From a bacterium (GTDB taxonomy: Bacteria; Bacteroidota; Bacteroidia; CAILMK01; JACPUW01), in contig WGNN01000017.1 of the NCBI GenBank assembly GCA_016124515.1, forward strand, positions 1 through 41,659: 41,659 bases of DNA, in the 5' to 3' direction. Every line of letters starts with the position of its first letter. Position 1 is the first letter of the stretch. The translations under genes and the position numbers were made by a program. This document shows positions 25,003-33,060 of the stretch, piece after piece. Below the pieces are notes generated by a model, which did not search any database, was not told the DNA's origin, and worked only from the letters and a program-made list of their open reading frames with translations.

Positions 25003-25284
25003 TTACTTGGTTTGGTGTTTGAATTGTTTTCTTTTGAGCCTGGTTTCAAAGAATTTGTACTTTGGACGTCGGTGTCGCGATTGATGGTGTTTTTGTCCTT
25101 TTCCGCCTCTTCTTTTCATGTGGTTTATCATGGCGTAGCGGGCTCGTTTTCTGTTGAATTGAGCATGGTCGTTGGCCGGACAAACCTTGGGCGTACATGA
25201 GGTAAGCACAACCGGACCGCCCAATGTAAAAAAGATGAGCAAAAATGGCAATGCCTTTCGCAGTTTCTTAATTGATGGTATCAA
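25003..25284 (-). CDS. Very small basic lipoprotein, paralogue of its downstream neighbour
   Basis: 93 residues if the TTG at 25284 is the start (MIPSIKKLRKALPFLLIFF...). The frame remains open to 25371, but the extra residues lie inside pdxH and do not look like a signal peptide. Lipobox-like VLTSC gives a mature protein CTPKVCPAND followed by a very basic tail (FNRKRARYAMINHMKRRGG, then HHQSRHRRPKYKFFETRLK). A -7 box TATTTTTG at 25310-25317 fits this start, giving a leader of about 20 nt. CTPKVCPAN matches CAPAICPAN in the next gene. Function unknown. Confidence 0.65.
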   Translation of the reverse strand: MIPSIKKLRKALPFLLIFFTLGGPVVLTSCTPKVCPANDHAQFNRKRARYAMINHMKRRGGKGQKHHQSRHRRPKYKFFETRLKRKQFKHQTK

Positions 25285-25309
25285 GCGAATGTGTTTTGTT
25301 GTGTTTTCG

Positions 25310-25317
25310 CAAAAATA
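25310..25317 (-). promoter_or_regulatory. Bacteroidota-type -7 box upstream of the small lipoprotein pair
   Basis: TATTTTTG on the minus strand matches TAnnTTTG. It lies directly after the pdxH stop and 26 nt before the TTG at 25284, suggesting that the two small lipoproteins and folD can be transcribed separately from pdxH. No -33 element at ideal spacing. Confidence 0.4.
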
Positions 25318-25333
25318 AGATAATGTATTGCAT

Positions 25334-25975
25334 TCACGGGGCAAGGCGGTATTTAACCCATCGATTTTCAATCAATTCGTAGGCAATTCTATCGTGCAGT
25401 CTTGATGGACGCCCCTGCCAAAATTCGATATAGTGGGGCAACACGCGGTAGCCGCCCCAATGTGGCGGGCGCGGCACGTGCAGTCCGCCAAAACTTTTGA
25501 GCAGCTCCTGGGTAATGTTGTGCAATATTTCGCGCTTGGCTATCTTTTGGCTTTGCGGCGATGCGTGCGCGCCAATGCGGCTTTTGAACGGTCGCGAGTG
25601 GAAATATTCATCAGATTCCTGCTCCGATACTTTTTCTACCCTGCCTTCTACCCGCACCTGTCGTTCCAACTCAGGCCAGAAAAATGTGAGCGCTGCCTGT
25701 GGGTTTTCCTCCAGTTGGTTTCCCTTACGGCTTTGGTAGTTGGTATAAAAAACAAAGCCGTGGTCAACGCCTTTGAGCAACACCATTCTTGACGAAGGTT
25801 GACCAAGCTTGGTGGCGGTTGCAATATTCATAGCAGTTGGCTCGGGTAGGTCGGCGTGCAGGGCTTCGTGAAACCACAAGGAAAATTGCTCCATGGGATC
25901 GTCCTTCACATGGCTTTCGGTGAGTTCGGCCCGCGCGTAGTCTTTTCTTATGTTTTGAATGGTTTTTTGGTCCAT
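25334..25975 (-). CDS. pdxH: Pyridoxamine 5'-phosphate oxidase
   Basis: 213 residues. The FMN enzyme oxidises pyridoxine or pyridoxamine 5'-phosphate to pyridoxal 5'-phosphate. Family landmarks: an N-terminal IRKDYARAEL, PTAMNIATATKLGQPSSRMVLLK, FYTNYQSRKGNQLEENP, FFWPELERQVRVEGRVEKV, FHSRPFKSRIGAHAS and the C-terminal PHWGGYRVLPHYIEFWQG followed by RPSRLHDR. Length is normal. It follows rlmB with a 9-nt gap, so the two are co-transcribed. Confidence 0.97.
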   Translation of the reverse strand: MDQKTIQNIRKDYARAELTESHVKDDPMEQFSLWFHEALHADLPEPTAMNIATATKLGQPSSRMVLLKGVDHGFVFYTNYQSRKGNQLEENPQAALTFFWPELERQVRVEGRVEKVSEQESDEYFHSRPFKSRIGAHASPQSQKIAKREILHNITQELLKSFGGLHVPRPPHWGGYRVLPHYIEFWQGRPSRLHDRIAYELIENRWVKYRLAP

Positions 25976-25984
25976 ACCTCTTTT

Positions 25985-26737
25985 TTAGCTGTTGATTTTT
26001 CTGAACCACTCATAAAACACCAAACCTGCCGCTACTGAAACATTGAGCGAAGCAACCCCACCTTTCATGGGTATTTTGTATTGTGCATCGGCAAATTCTA
26101 GGATTTCGCGCGAGATGCCTTTTCCTTCATCGCCCAATACCAAACAGGTTGGGTTTTCCGCTTGGTTTTGCTCAATATCTTCCACCGCTTTCTCGGTAAT
26201 GGCGGCTATGTGCACCCCCAATTGAGAAAGTTCTTGCAAGGTTTGTTGGGTACTTTTTGAGAGTATGAGCGGCACGTGGTAAATGGCTCCGGCGGATGAC
26301 TTGACCACATCGGCACTGAGTATGGCGCCTGCCTTGGCCGGAAGAATAACCGCATGTACGCCAAAACAAGCCGCGGAACGCATGATAGCGCCCAGGTTGC
26401 GCACATCAGAAACGCCATCGAGCCAGCAAAGCACAGGGGTTTCGCCTTGTTCAAAAACCGAGGCTACTACATGGCTCAGTTGTGCAAATTCAACCGGGCT
26501 AATAAATGCAATAATACCCTGGTGATTGCCTTTGGTGAGTTTGTCGAGCTTGAATTTTGGCCAGCGCTGCACTATGTAGTCGGTGCCTTTAAGCTCAAAC
26601 CACAATTTTTTTGTGTGTTCGTTAAAATCGCCGCTTTGCAAAATTATTTTGTGGATGGGCTTGCCGGTGCTTATTGCTTCTGCCACAGGATGGTAGCCAT
26701 ACACGAGCAGCTCTTCTTCGCTGTTTTGCTGATTCAT
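25985..26737 (-). CDS. rlmB: 23S rRNA (guanosine-2'-O-)-methyltransferase, RlmB/TrmH (SpoU) family
   Basis: 250 residues. The N-terminal substrate-binding domain begins VYGYHPVAEAISTGKPIHKI. The SPOUT catalytic domain shows motif 1 LDGVSDVRNLGAIMRSAACF, motif 2 LVLGDEGKGIS and motif 3 IPMKGGVASLNVSVAAGLVFY. It should methylate a ribose in rRNA (G2251 if it is true RlmB). Bacteroidota have several SpoU paralogues, so the exact target is less certain than the family. First gene of the long minus-strand series, divergent from the phosphoesterase at 26805. Confidence 0.9.
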   Translation of the reverse strand: MNQQNSEEELLVYGYHPVAEAISTGKPIHKIILQSGDFNEHTKKLWFELKGTDYIVQRWPKFKLDKLTKGNHQGIIAFISPVEFAQLSHVVASVFEQGETPVLCWLDGVSDVRNLGAIMRSAACFGVHAVILPAKAGAILSADVVKSSAGAIYHVPLILSKSTQQTLQELSQLGVHIAAITEKAVEDIEQNQAENPTCLVLGDEGKGISREILEFADAQYKIPMKGGVASLNVSVAAGLVFYEWFRKINS

Positions 26738-26804
26738 GCAGCGAATTTAGCAAGGCGGCGATTGCATGGCCAACATTGGTGGCTCTTTAGTTTATACTTG
26801 CAGC

Positions 26805-27308
26805 ATGAAAATTGGAATTTTGAGCGACACACACAGCTACCTTGACCAAAGAATTTTGCACCACCTGAGTGGCTGCGATGAAATTTGGCATATTGGCGAT
26901 TTTGGCAATTATGAAGTGGTGGAAAAACTTGAAGCCATAGCGCCGGTGCGTGGTGTTTACGGAAATATTGATGGCAACGATATAAGGTCAACTTTTGGCG
27001 AAGAAGCAGTGTTTGATTGCGAAGGAGTTTCCGTTTATATGCGGCACATTTGTGGCTATCCTGGCAGGTACAACCCAAAAGCCCGAATGCGTATCAATGA
27101 ATTGCGACCCGGTTTGGTGCTTGCCGGACATTCGCACATTTGCAAAGTAGTGCGCGACCCCTATTTCAATCATTTACATATAAATCCGGGAGCGGCGGGC
27201 ATACATGGATTTCATAAAATGCGCACCATGACCTTGGCACAAATAAGTGCCGGCAAAGTAGCCGAGCTAAAGGTGGTAGAGTTGGGCTTGCGCGCCGCTT
27301 TGGATTAG
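26805..27308 (+). CDS. YfcE/MJ0936-type metallophosphoesterase
   Basis: 167 residues. Calcineurin-like fold with all metal ligands visible: D8-x-H10 in GILSDTHSY, HIGDFGN (D32), GVYGNIDGNDI, VLAGHSHICKV and INPGAAG. This is the small cytosolic phosphodiesterase family; natural substrates are mostly unknown. The ATG at 26805 begins the conserved MKIGILSDTH; an ATG at 26766 in the same frame adds 13 unconserved residues. A -7-like TATACTTG (26793-26800) lies so close to the ATG at 26805 that a nearly leaderless mRNA would result, so I do not rely on it. Confidence 0.92.
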   Translation: MKIGILSDTHSYLDQRILHHLSGCDEIWHIGDFGNYEVVEKLEAIAPVRGVYGNIDGNDIRSTFGEEAVFDCEGVSVYMRHICGYPGRYNPKARMRINELRPGLVLAGHSHICKVVRDPYFNHLHINPGAAGIHGFHKMRTMTLAQISAGKVAELKVVELGLRAALD

Positions 27309-27321
27309 TGCCATTGTTTGG

Positions 27322-27978
27322 TTATTTCTCAGTATTTTCCAATAATCCGTTTTCCAAGGCGAATTTCACGACACCTATCAGGCTATTGATACCCAATTTG
27401 TTGTAAATATTTTTTCGGTGTGTTTTTACGGTGTTCACCGATATTTTCAAGGTGGCAGCCACATCGGTCATAGAGTAGTTCATGGCCGTGTATTTTATAA
27501 TTTCCAGCTCGCGCCAACTCAGTAGTGCTAATTGGTCTTCTACCTCATGATCAGTTTTTTTGCCTGTAATAATATCGGTTGCCGCCGATAAGAGTCCTTT
27601 TGAAAAATAAGAGCCCCCTTCGCTCACGGTTTCAATGGCCTTTTGCAGTTCCTCGCGGTTGGTATTTTTGAGCATGTAGCCATCTACTTTCAGCTCGAGC
27701 ATGCGTTTAATAAAACTGGGTTCGCCACGCATGGAAAGCACCAATACTTTGATATTGTCAAATCGTTTTCTCATAATTTCCACCGTGTCTTCTCCGCTCA
27801 GCTCCGGCATATTCAAGTCGAGCAGAATCAAATCGATGGCTGTATTTTCGAGCTTGTCCAAGGCTTCCATCCCCGATTTTGCAATACCCACCACTTCTAC
27901 TTCGGGCAGGTCTTGCAGCATAAGGGCAATTCCTTCGGCAAACATCAAATGGTCGTCAACTATCAAAACCCTTATCAT
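27322..27978 (-). CDS. NarL/FixJ-type response regulator
   Basis: 218 residues. Receiver domain (1-120) with LIVDDH, phospho-acceptor D54 in LILLDLNMPELSG, LVLSMRGE and GYMLKNTN. Here the conserved Lys before a Pro (KP) is KN, as in many NarL-type regulators. The LuxR helix-turn-helix (about 148-210) reads LSWRELEIIKYTAMNYSMTD, then AATLKISVNTVKTHRKNIY. It lies 195 nt after the HisKA_3-type kinase on the same strand, its most likely partner. Converges on the phosphoesterase gene with 13 nt between. Confidence 0.94.
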   Translation of the reverse strand: MIRVLIVDDHLMFAEGIALMLQDLPEVEVVGIAKSGMEALDKLENTAIDLILLDLNMPELSGEDTVEIMRKRFDNIKVLVLSMRGEPSFIKRMLELKVDGYMLKNTNREELQKAIETVSEGGSYFSKGLLSAATDIITGKKTDHEVEDQLALLSWRELEIIKYTAMNYSMTDVAATLKISVNTVKTHRKNIYNKLGINSLIGVVKFALENGLLENTEK

Positions 27979-28173
27979 ATTTGTCTTAACTATTTGGGGC
28001 GCAATTTAGTTGTTAGGGTTTATTTTGATGTTTTTCAGGTATTAATAGGGTTTTACATAAAAATGTAACCACTCAATTTGTGGTGTTGAAAATCGATTGG
28101 CTACGCATTCTTTTCTTCTTTCCAGAAAAGCAGCTAATTTTTTGAATTTATTTTAGCGGAAATAACACAAAGT

Positions 28174-30135
28174 CTAACTCACTTTAAAATCAACAATAGC
28201 CGTAGTACCGCTACCTTTATTAGTATCAAACTCTATATTTCCACCGAGCTGTGTAACCCTTGTCTTAAGGTTTCGCATGCCCATTCCATCTTTTTTTATT
28301 GCTTCATTATAATCAAAACCTACCCCATTGTCTTCTACCATCAGGTTTATTTGATCGTTGTGGCGGTTGAGTTGTATAACCACTTCTGATGCCTTGGCAT
28401 GCTTTAGCACATTGCCCACCAACTCCTGAATAATTCTGAAAATCTGAATTTCCACTGAGTTTTCCAGTCTGTTTTCCATTCCCGTTATTATGAGCTGTAC
28501 CTTCAATTTGTCCTTATCCGATATCATATCAACCATATCGTACAGGGCTGCCTTCAGGCCAAACTTTGACAATACATTTGATGCCATATCATGCGAAATA
28601 CGCCGCACCTCGTCGCAGGCTTTGTCCAGAATGTTGAATGCCTTTTTTACCAAATTGTCATTTGATTGCAGTTTACTTTCCACCACTTCAAAATAATGTT
28701 TCACGGTGGCAAGCAGGCTGCCTACACCATCGTGCAATTCGGTGGCTATGCGCGACCGCTCCTGCTCCTGACCTTCCATCAGGGCGGTCATTCTATCTAT
28801 TTGGTTCTCACGCATCAATTGCTCTATTTTATTTTGATGCAATTGTTCGTTGCGCTCAGAAATAATTTTTCGCGATAGATACAACTGCCTGAAAAGCAAG
28901 GTAACCGCTATTGAAATTACAAACAACAAGGATACGGAAATCACCGAAATGGTAAGTTTTTGGTTTTTCCGGACTGCCTCTTCATTTTCGTATTTCAGTT
29001 GTATTTTTTGGCTTTGCAACTTCTCATTTTCAAATTTTGCAGAATAGCGGGCTACTTCTATCTGGGCTTCTTTAGCATATTTTTCCTTTTCCAATTTATT
29101 ATGAAGTGTCATAAAATGGATAGCAGAATCAGCATCTCCCAGGTACATATATGTTTTAGCCATAAACTCACAAAGGTCTGGCATATCATACTTCCGTTGT
29201 GGATTGTTTAACATAGCAAAGCTTTTGCGATAATATTTTAAGGCATGCTGATAGTCACCTTGTACCTGATAGACTTCTCCGAGTTCTCTATAAAGCTCAT
29301 CAAACATAAAACTATCGCCTATTGCGGTATAAGCTTCCAGCGATTTGATATATAGCAGTTCTGCTTCTTCATACTTTCCAATTACCAGCTGGCATATTCC
29401 TTTTTCGTGGCAGTATCTAGCCATTTGTTCGGTTGTGGCATCTGCAGCATAATTATTAAACTTATCCAAAATTACAAGGGCAGAATCTCGCATATAAGAA
29501 ACCCTATAACAATTGGCATGATTGAGTAAATTTGTAAGAAGATTAAATGTGTCACTCTTTTCAAGGTAAATTTTATGCAGCCGGGTATAAAATCTTGAAG
29601 CTTGGCTGTATAATTTCTGGGAATAATACAAATTTGCTAAAGTTGTATATGCTCTATTCATATAATCAGGATAGTATTTTTTACAACCTGTGATACTGCT
29701 ATCTATATATAACAACGCTGTATCAAAAACCGATAAATTCTTCCAACAAATGGCCAAATTGTTGTAGTCAGAAGCCAATCCTTGCATATCCTTTGCCTTC
29801 CTTCGTCTGTATAATCCCTTTTTATATTCGCGGATAGCCTTCCTGTAGTGTCCCTCATCCACGAAAAGCGAGCCTAATGCATTGTACGATTTGGCTATGT
29901 AATTGAGAGAACCTAAGCTGTCCGCCAGCGCTAATAACCTTGCAGTGGCCTTACGGCATTGTGTTGCGTTCCCTTGATAGTAGAGGGATACAACCGTATC
30001 AAAACCGGCTGCCAACACAGGATTGTCATCACTTGCTGTAACTTCGGTTGTTGCTGTATTCGTAGTGGTAGTTACCTCATCTTCTTTGCATTGACTTATG
30101 GTAATTGTGAGCAGCAAACAACTTATCCTGAACAT
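28174..30135 (-). CDS. TPR sensor histidine kinase, NarX/DegS (HisKA_3) type
   Basis: 653 residues from the ATG at 30135. Signal with lipobox-like ending (MFRISCLLLTITISQCKEDE), a periplasmic stretch of TPR repeats (about 40-330; YRKAIREYKKGLYRRRKA, YEEAELLYIKSLEAYTAIG, YQHALKYYRKSFAML), a membrane helix (LTISVISVSLLFVISIAVTL), a coiled coil, then the dimerisation domain with H468 in RIATELHDGVGSLLATVKHY and the ATPase domain (IIQELVGNVLKHAKASEV, VEDNGVGFDYNEA, GMGMRNLKTRV). The frame stays open to 30306, but 30135 begins the signal peptide. The start lies inside the end of the 260-residue ORF upstream (59-nt overlap). Pairs with the 27322 regulator. Confidence 0.9.
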   Translation of the reverse strand: MFRISCLLLTITISQCKEDEVTTTTNTATTEVTASDDNPVLAAGFDTVVSLYYQGNATQCRKATARLLALADSLGSLNYIAKSYNALGSLFVDEGHYRKAIREYKKGLYRRRKAKDMQGLASDYNNLAICWKNLSVFDTALLYIDSSITGCKKYYPDYMNRAYTTLANLYYSQKLYSQASRFYTRLHKIYLEKSDTFNLLTNLLNHANCYRVSYMRDSALVILDKFNNYAADATTEQMARYCHEKGICQLVIGKYEEAELLYIKSLEAYTAIGDSFMFDELYRELGEVYQVQGDYQHALKYYRKSFAMLNNPQRKYDMPDLCEFMAKTYMYLGDADSAIHFMTLHNKLEKEKYAKEAQIEVARYSAKFENEKLQSQKIQLKYENEEAVRKNQKLTISVISVSLLFVISIAVTLLFRQLYLSRKIISERNEQLHQNKIEQLMRENQIDRMTALMEGQEQERSRIATELHDGVGSLLATVKHYFEVVESKLQSNDNLVKKAFNILDKACDEVRRISHDMASNVLSKFGLKAALYDMVDMISDKDKLKVQLIITGMENRLENSVEIQIFRIIQELVGNVLKHAKASEVVIQLNRHNDQINLMVEDNGVGFDYNEAIKKDGMGMRNLKTRVTQLGGNIEFDTNKGSGTTAIVDFKVS

Positions 30136-30859
30136 ATACAGGAAGATGCGGTGATTGCATACCGCCAAGGTCTTTCTGTCTGTTAATTTGATCTCCTTCG
30201 GTCGTTGCACCTTCAAGTGATTCAGTAACCGCATCATAGTTTTCATTAATATCAATTTGTCGATAGAAATAGAGGGGCAATGTACTTGAACAAGTGCAAG
30301 TATCAATCGTTACCTCAATATTTGTGTTTTGTCCGGCGGCATAAGAATAGTTGATAGCGCCCTCGGTGTAGTTGTTGTACACATTGATCAAACACGAAAA
30401 GTCATAGCTTCCCACATTGTTTGAAGCGATAAACACACAAGGCGCTTTGTCGCTGATACCGCCATTGTAGTAATTTGGCAAATAGGTTTTAAAGCTGCCT
30501 TGTTCAGTTCCATCAACCTTTACAACTACCTGCAAAAAGTCTTCGGGAGTTAAACTGTCTTTTGAAAAACTGAAATCATTGACATACACGTGAATGTTGG
30601 AGCTTCCGGCAGAAGTGAAGTCAATAGCGTAGCATTTGATGACCTCACCACCATTGAAAATGGTAGAGGTGGAAACACTCACAGCGGCATAATTTGATTG
30701 CAAGGGCACCATAACTCTGAAAGAAAACGGACCAGATGATGAATTTGCTGCAAGAAATAGGTGTGGTTTTAAGTATAGCATGTCTTTAATTTTATAGATG
30801 GATAAAATGTTATTGGCAGCGAAATAACCACAGATAAACGACATAATATTAATTTTCAT
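30077..30859 (-). CDS. Unknown protein overlapping the kinase start
   Basis: 260 residues from 30859, or 234 from the Met at 30781. The middle looks like a genuine beta-rich protein (FSFRVMVPLQSNYAAVSVST, GGEVIKCYAIDFTSAGSSNI, NNYTEGAINYSYAAGQNTNI), but the last 45 residues read into the kinase gene and look less protein-like. No signal peptide, membrane segment or known family. The TCTCSSTLPL segment has two Cys. It may be a regulator or ligand-binding partner of the kinase, or the reading frame may be truncated by a mutation near 30150. Same strand as the kinase, so co-transcription is likely. Confidence 0.5.
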   Translation of the reverse strand: MKINIMSFICGYFAANNILSIYKIKDMLYLKPHLFLAANSSSGPFSFRVMVPLQSNYAAVSVSTSTIFNGGEVIKCYAIDFTSAGSSNIHVYVNDFSFSKDSLTPEDFLQVVVKVDGTEQGSFKTYLPNYYNGGISDKAPCVFIASNNVGSYDFSCLINVYNNYTEGAINYSYAAGQNTNIEVTIDTCTCSSTLPLYFYRQIDINENYDAVTESLEGATTEGDQINRQKDLGGMQSPHLPVYVQDKLFAAHNYHKSMQRR

Positions 30860-30893
30860 CGAAGGTTAAGCGTATTTGAACGGAGAATCCAAC

Positions 30894-31061
30894 CTACCTA
30901 ACACACCGCTTATTTTGCACATTTGCCCAGTTGTAGGGGCAGTGCTTGCATTTGTTGCCGCAACAATAGCCTCGTTTCAAATGGTATTTTTCGGTAAAAA
31001 CATAGAGTCCCTCTTTGTTGATGTAATAATCTTCGCCTTCTTTCAACTTTTGCTCTGTCAT
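30894..31061 (-). CDS. DUF5522 small Cys-rich protein
   Basis: 55 residues: MTEQKLKEGEDYYINKEGLY, then VFTEKYHLKRGYCCGNKCKHCPY with cysteines C33, C34, C38 and C41. The pattern YY-x-N-x-x-G-x-x-VFT-x-x-YHL-x-RG-x-CC-x(3)-C-x(2)-CPY is that of DUF5522, a small conserved family of unknown function; the Cys set suggests a metal or Fe-S site. Its ATG overlaps the TGA of the upstream ABC exporter gene as ATGA, so it is translationally coupled to that gene. It is shorter than common ORF cut-offs and is easily missed; the plus strand has a spurious ORF here. Confidence 0.92.
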   Translation of the reverse strand: MTEQKLKEGEDYYINKEGLYVFTEKYHLKRGYCCGNKCKHCPYNWANVQNKRCVR

Positions 31062-32851
31062 AGCGCTTCGTCTTTTAGTTCTTTTTCAAGCAATTGCTTT
31101 TTGTAGAGCGAATAATAATATTTCTTGTTTCCAATCAGCTCATCATGGCTCCCCTGTTCTATTATCCTACCCTTTTCCATAACTATAATAAAGTCGGCAT
31201 TTTTTACCGTACTTACCCGGTGCGATATCAGCAGCGTGGTTCGGTTTTGCAAATACTTGCCCAGCGATTGCAGTATAGATGCTTCGGTACGCGTATCCAC
31301 CGCTGAAAAGCTGTCGTCAAAAATTACAATACCGGGATTGCCATAAATAGCGCGTGCTATGGAAAGCCGTTGTTTTTGTCCACCCGAAAGGGTAATACCG
31401 CGTTCGCCCAATACCGTTTCAAAGCCTTTTTCAAATGCTTTTACATCATTGTACAAATCAGCTATTTGGGTTACTTCGTCCACTTCTGTGGCGTTGTCGC
31501 TGCCATCGCCGCCCCACAGCACATTATTGTAAATGGTGTCGCTGAACAGGAAATTGTCTTGCGGTACAAAGCCCACTTGTGCGCGGTATTCGCCAAGGTC
31601 AAGCTTACTCAGTATTTTGTTGTCAACAAGTATGCGTCCTGTATCGCAGTCGTATTGGCGCAGCAGCAGGTTTACCAGCGTGCTTTTGCCGCTTCCTGTT
31701 TTACCTATTATACCCACCAATTGTCCGGGTTTTACCTGCAACGAGAAATTTTGAATGGCCTTAATTCCGGTGTCGGGGTAAGTAAAACTCACCTTATCAA
31801 ATACCAGCTCCCCTTTCAGTTGCGGAATGTTTTCGGTACCGCCCACAATTTCGGGTTGTTGTTTCATAAAATGGTTGATGCGCTTTTGCGATGCCGCCGC
31901 ACGCTGTATAATGGCGGTAACCCAACCGATGGCCGCCACAGGCCAGGTAAGGCGACTCACGTACATAAAAAATTCAACAATATTGCCCGCGCTTGCCGTG
32001 CCTTTCACATAAAATTGGCCGCCTACATAAATGGTTATCAGGTTGCTCATACCAATTAAGAAGATAATCAGCGGAACGAAAAGGGCATTGACCTGCACCA
32101 GCGACAAGGCTCTTTTTTTGTACTCTTCGGTTTCGTTTTCAAAAGCATCGGTCAGTTTTTTCTCTGCCGCAAATGCCTTTATCACACGAATGCCGCTAAA
32201 CATTTCCTGCACGTAGGTTGAAATGCGCGACATCTGTTCTTGCAACAAGGTACTTCTGTTGTGGATGATTTGGTTGACAAAATACACACTTATTGCCAAC
32301 ACCGGCATGGGCAAGAGTACATAGAAGGTCAGCTCGGTATTTACCGAAAACATGATAACCAAAACCAGTACAATGTTGGAAACAAAATTGATCGTGTACA
32401 TGATTCCCGGCCCCAAATACATCCGCACGTTCGACACATCTTCGGTTATGCGGGCCATGATGTCGCCGGTGTTGTTTCGGCGGTAAAAAGAGAGCGAAAG
32501 TTTTTGCAGGTGGTTGTAAATATCGTCCTTCAGGTGTTTTTCAATTTTGCGCGAGGTCACGATAATCATTTGCCGCATAAGAAACATAAACACGCCGCTG
32601 AGCAGCGCCAAGGCCAGAAACTGCGCCCCGTATTTGCGAAAAATATGCGTATTCTCACTGTCAAAAAAAGAAACATCGGCATCGCCCTGGCGCATTTGCA
32701 CCACTATGCCCGCCACTTTGTCAACCGTTTGCCGCACCAGCTTGGGTTGCATTATGGCAAAGTAGTTTGAGGTAATTACAAATACCAGCCCCACCACAAG
32801 TTGCCACTTGTAGCGCCACAGGTAGTGATTTAATGAAGCCAACTCTTTCAT
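31058..32851 (-). CDS. ABC half-exporter (membrane + ATPase domains), degenerate Walker B
   Basis: 597 residues from the ATG at 32851 (MKELASLNHYLWRYKWQL). Six membrane helices (about 15-310) precede an ATPase domain with Walker A GIIGKTGSGKSTL, Q-loop GFVPQDNFLFS, signature LSGGQKQRLS, Walker B IVIFDDSFSAVD and the switch ISHRVS. The residue after the Walker B Asp (D512) is Asp (D513) instead of the catalytic Glu, as in the degenerate subunit of heterodimeric exporters such as TM287/288 or BmrCD. The partner, if any, is not in the window. The 14 residues before the chosen ATG are not family-like. Substrate unknown; often lipids or drugs. Coupled to the DUF5522 gene. Confidence 0.93.
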   Translation of the reverse strand: MKELASLNHYLWRYKWQLVVGLVFVITSNYFAIMQPKLVRQTVDKVAGIVVQMRQGDADVSFFDSENTHIFRKYGAQFLALALLSGVFMFLMRQMIIVTSRKIEKHLKDDIYNHLQKLSLSFYRRNNTGDIMARITEDVSNVRMYLGPGIMYTINFVSNIVLVLVIMFSVNTELTFYVLLPMPVLAISVYFVNQIIHNRSTLLQEQMSRISTYVQEMFSGIRVIKAFAAEKKLTDAFENETEEYKKRALSLVQVNALFVPLIIFLIGMSNLITIYVGGQFYVKGTASAGNIVEFFMYVSRLTWPVAAIGWVTAIIQRAAASQKRINHFMKQQPEIVGGTENIPQLKGELVFDKVSFTYPDTGIKAIQNFSLQVKPGQLVGIIGKTGSGKSTLVNLLLRQYDCDTGRILVDNKILSKLDLGEYRAQVGFVPQDNFLFSDTIYNNVLWGGDGSDNATEVDEVTQIADLYNDVKAFEKGFETVLGERGITLSGGQKQRLSIARAIYGNPGIVIFDDSFSAVDTRTEASILQSLGKYLQNRTTLLISHRVSTVKNADFIIVMEKGRIIEQGSHDELIGNKKYYYSLYKKQLLEKELKDEAL

Positions 32852-32980
32852 AAAAGGTGTTGTGCGGTTTTGCTGCTGCAAGATTATTGGCAATTGATGA
32901 CACTTGCACTACCAAAAGGTTTAAAAAAAGCCATAAGAATGGCCGGTAAGACAAAAAAAATTCTGCAAAAAACCAAAAGC

Positions 32981-33010
32981 TTGGTGCAATTACCTTAAAG
33001 CGTACTTTTG
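32981..33010 (+). promoter_or_regulatory. Bacteroidota-type promoter of leucine dehydrogenase
   Basis: TTG at 32981-32983 is followed after exactly 19 nt by TACTTTTG at 33003-33010 (TAnnTTTG). Expected start near 33017, with a leader of about 45 nt before the ATG at 33061. This is among the clearest promoters in the window. Confidence 0.75.
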
Positions 33011-33060
33011 CACCGTTCTTTTATGTAATGAATTTTTCAAACTAAGAATTTAACACAACC

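Noticed and set aside
26766-26804. N-terminal extension of the phosphoesterase from the ATG at 26766
   Set aside because: The extra 13 residues are not conserved-looking and the family starts at MKIGILSDTH.
30876-31106. 76-codon plus-strand ORF
   Set aside because: It is antisense to the DUF5522 gene, which has a full conserved Cys motif.
31370-32059. 229-codon plus-strand ORF inside the ABC exporter
   Set aside because: Antisense to a well-conserved transporter frame; no protein-like pattern.
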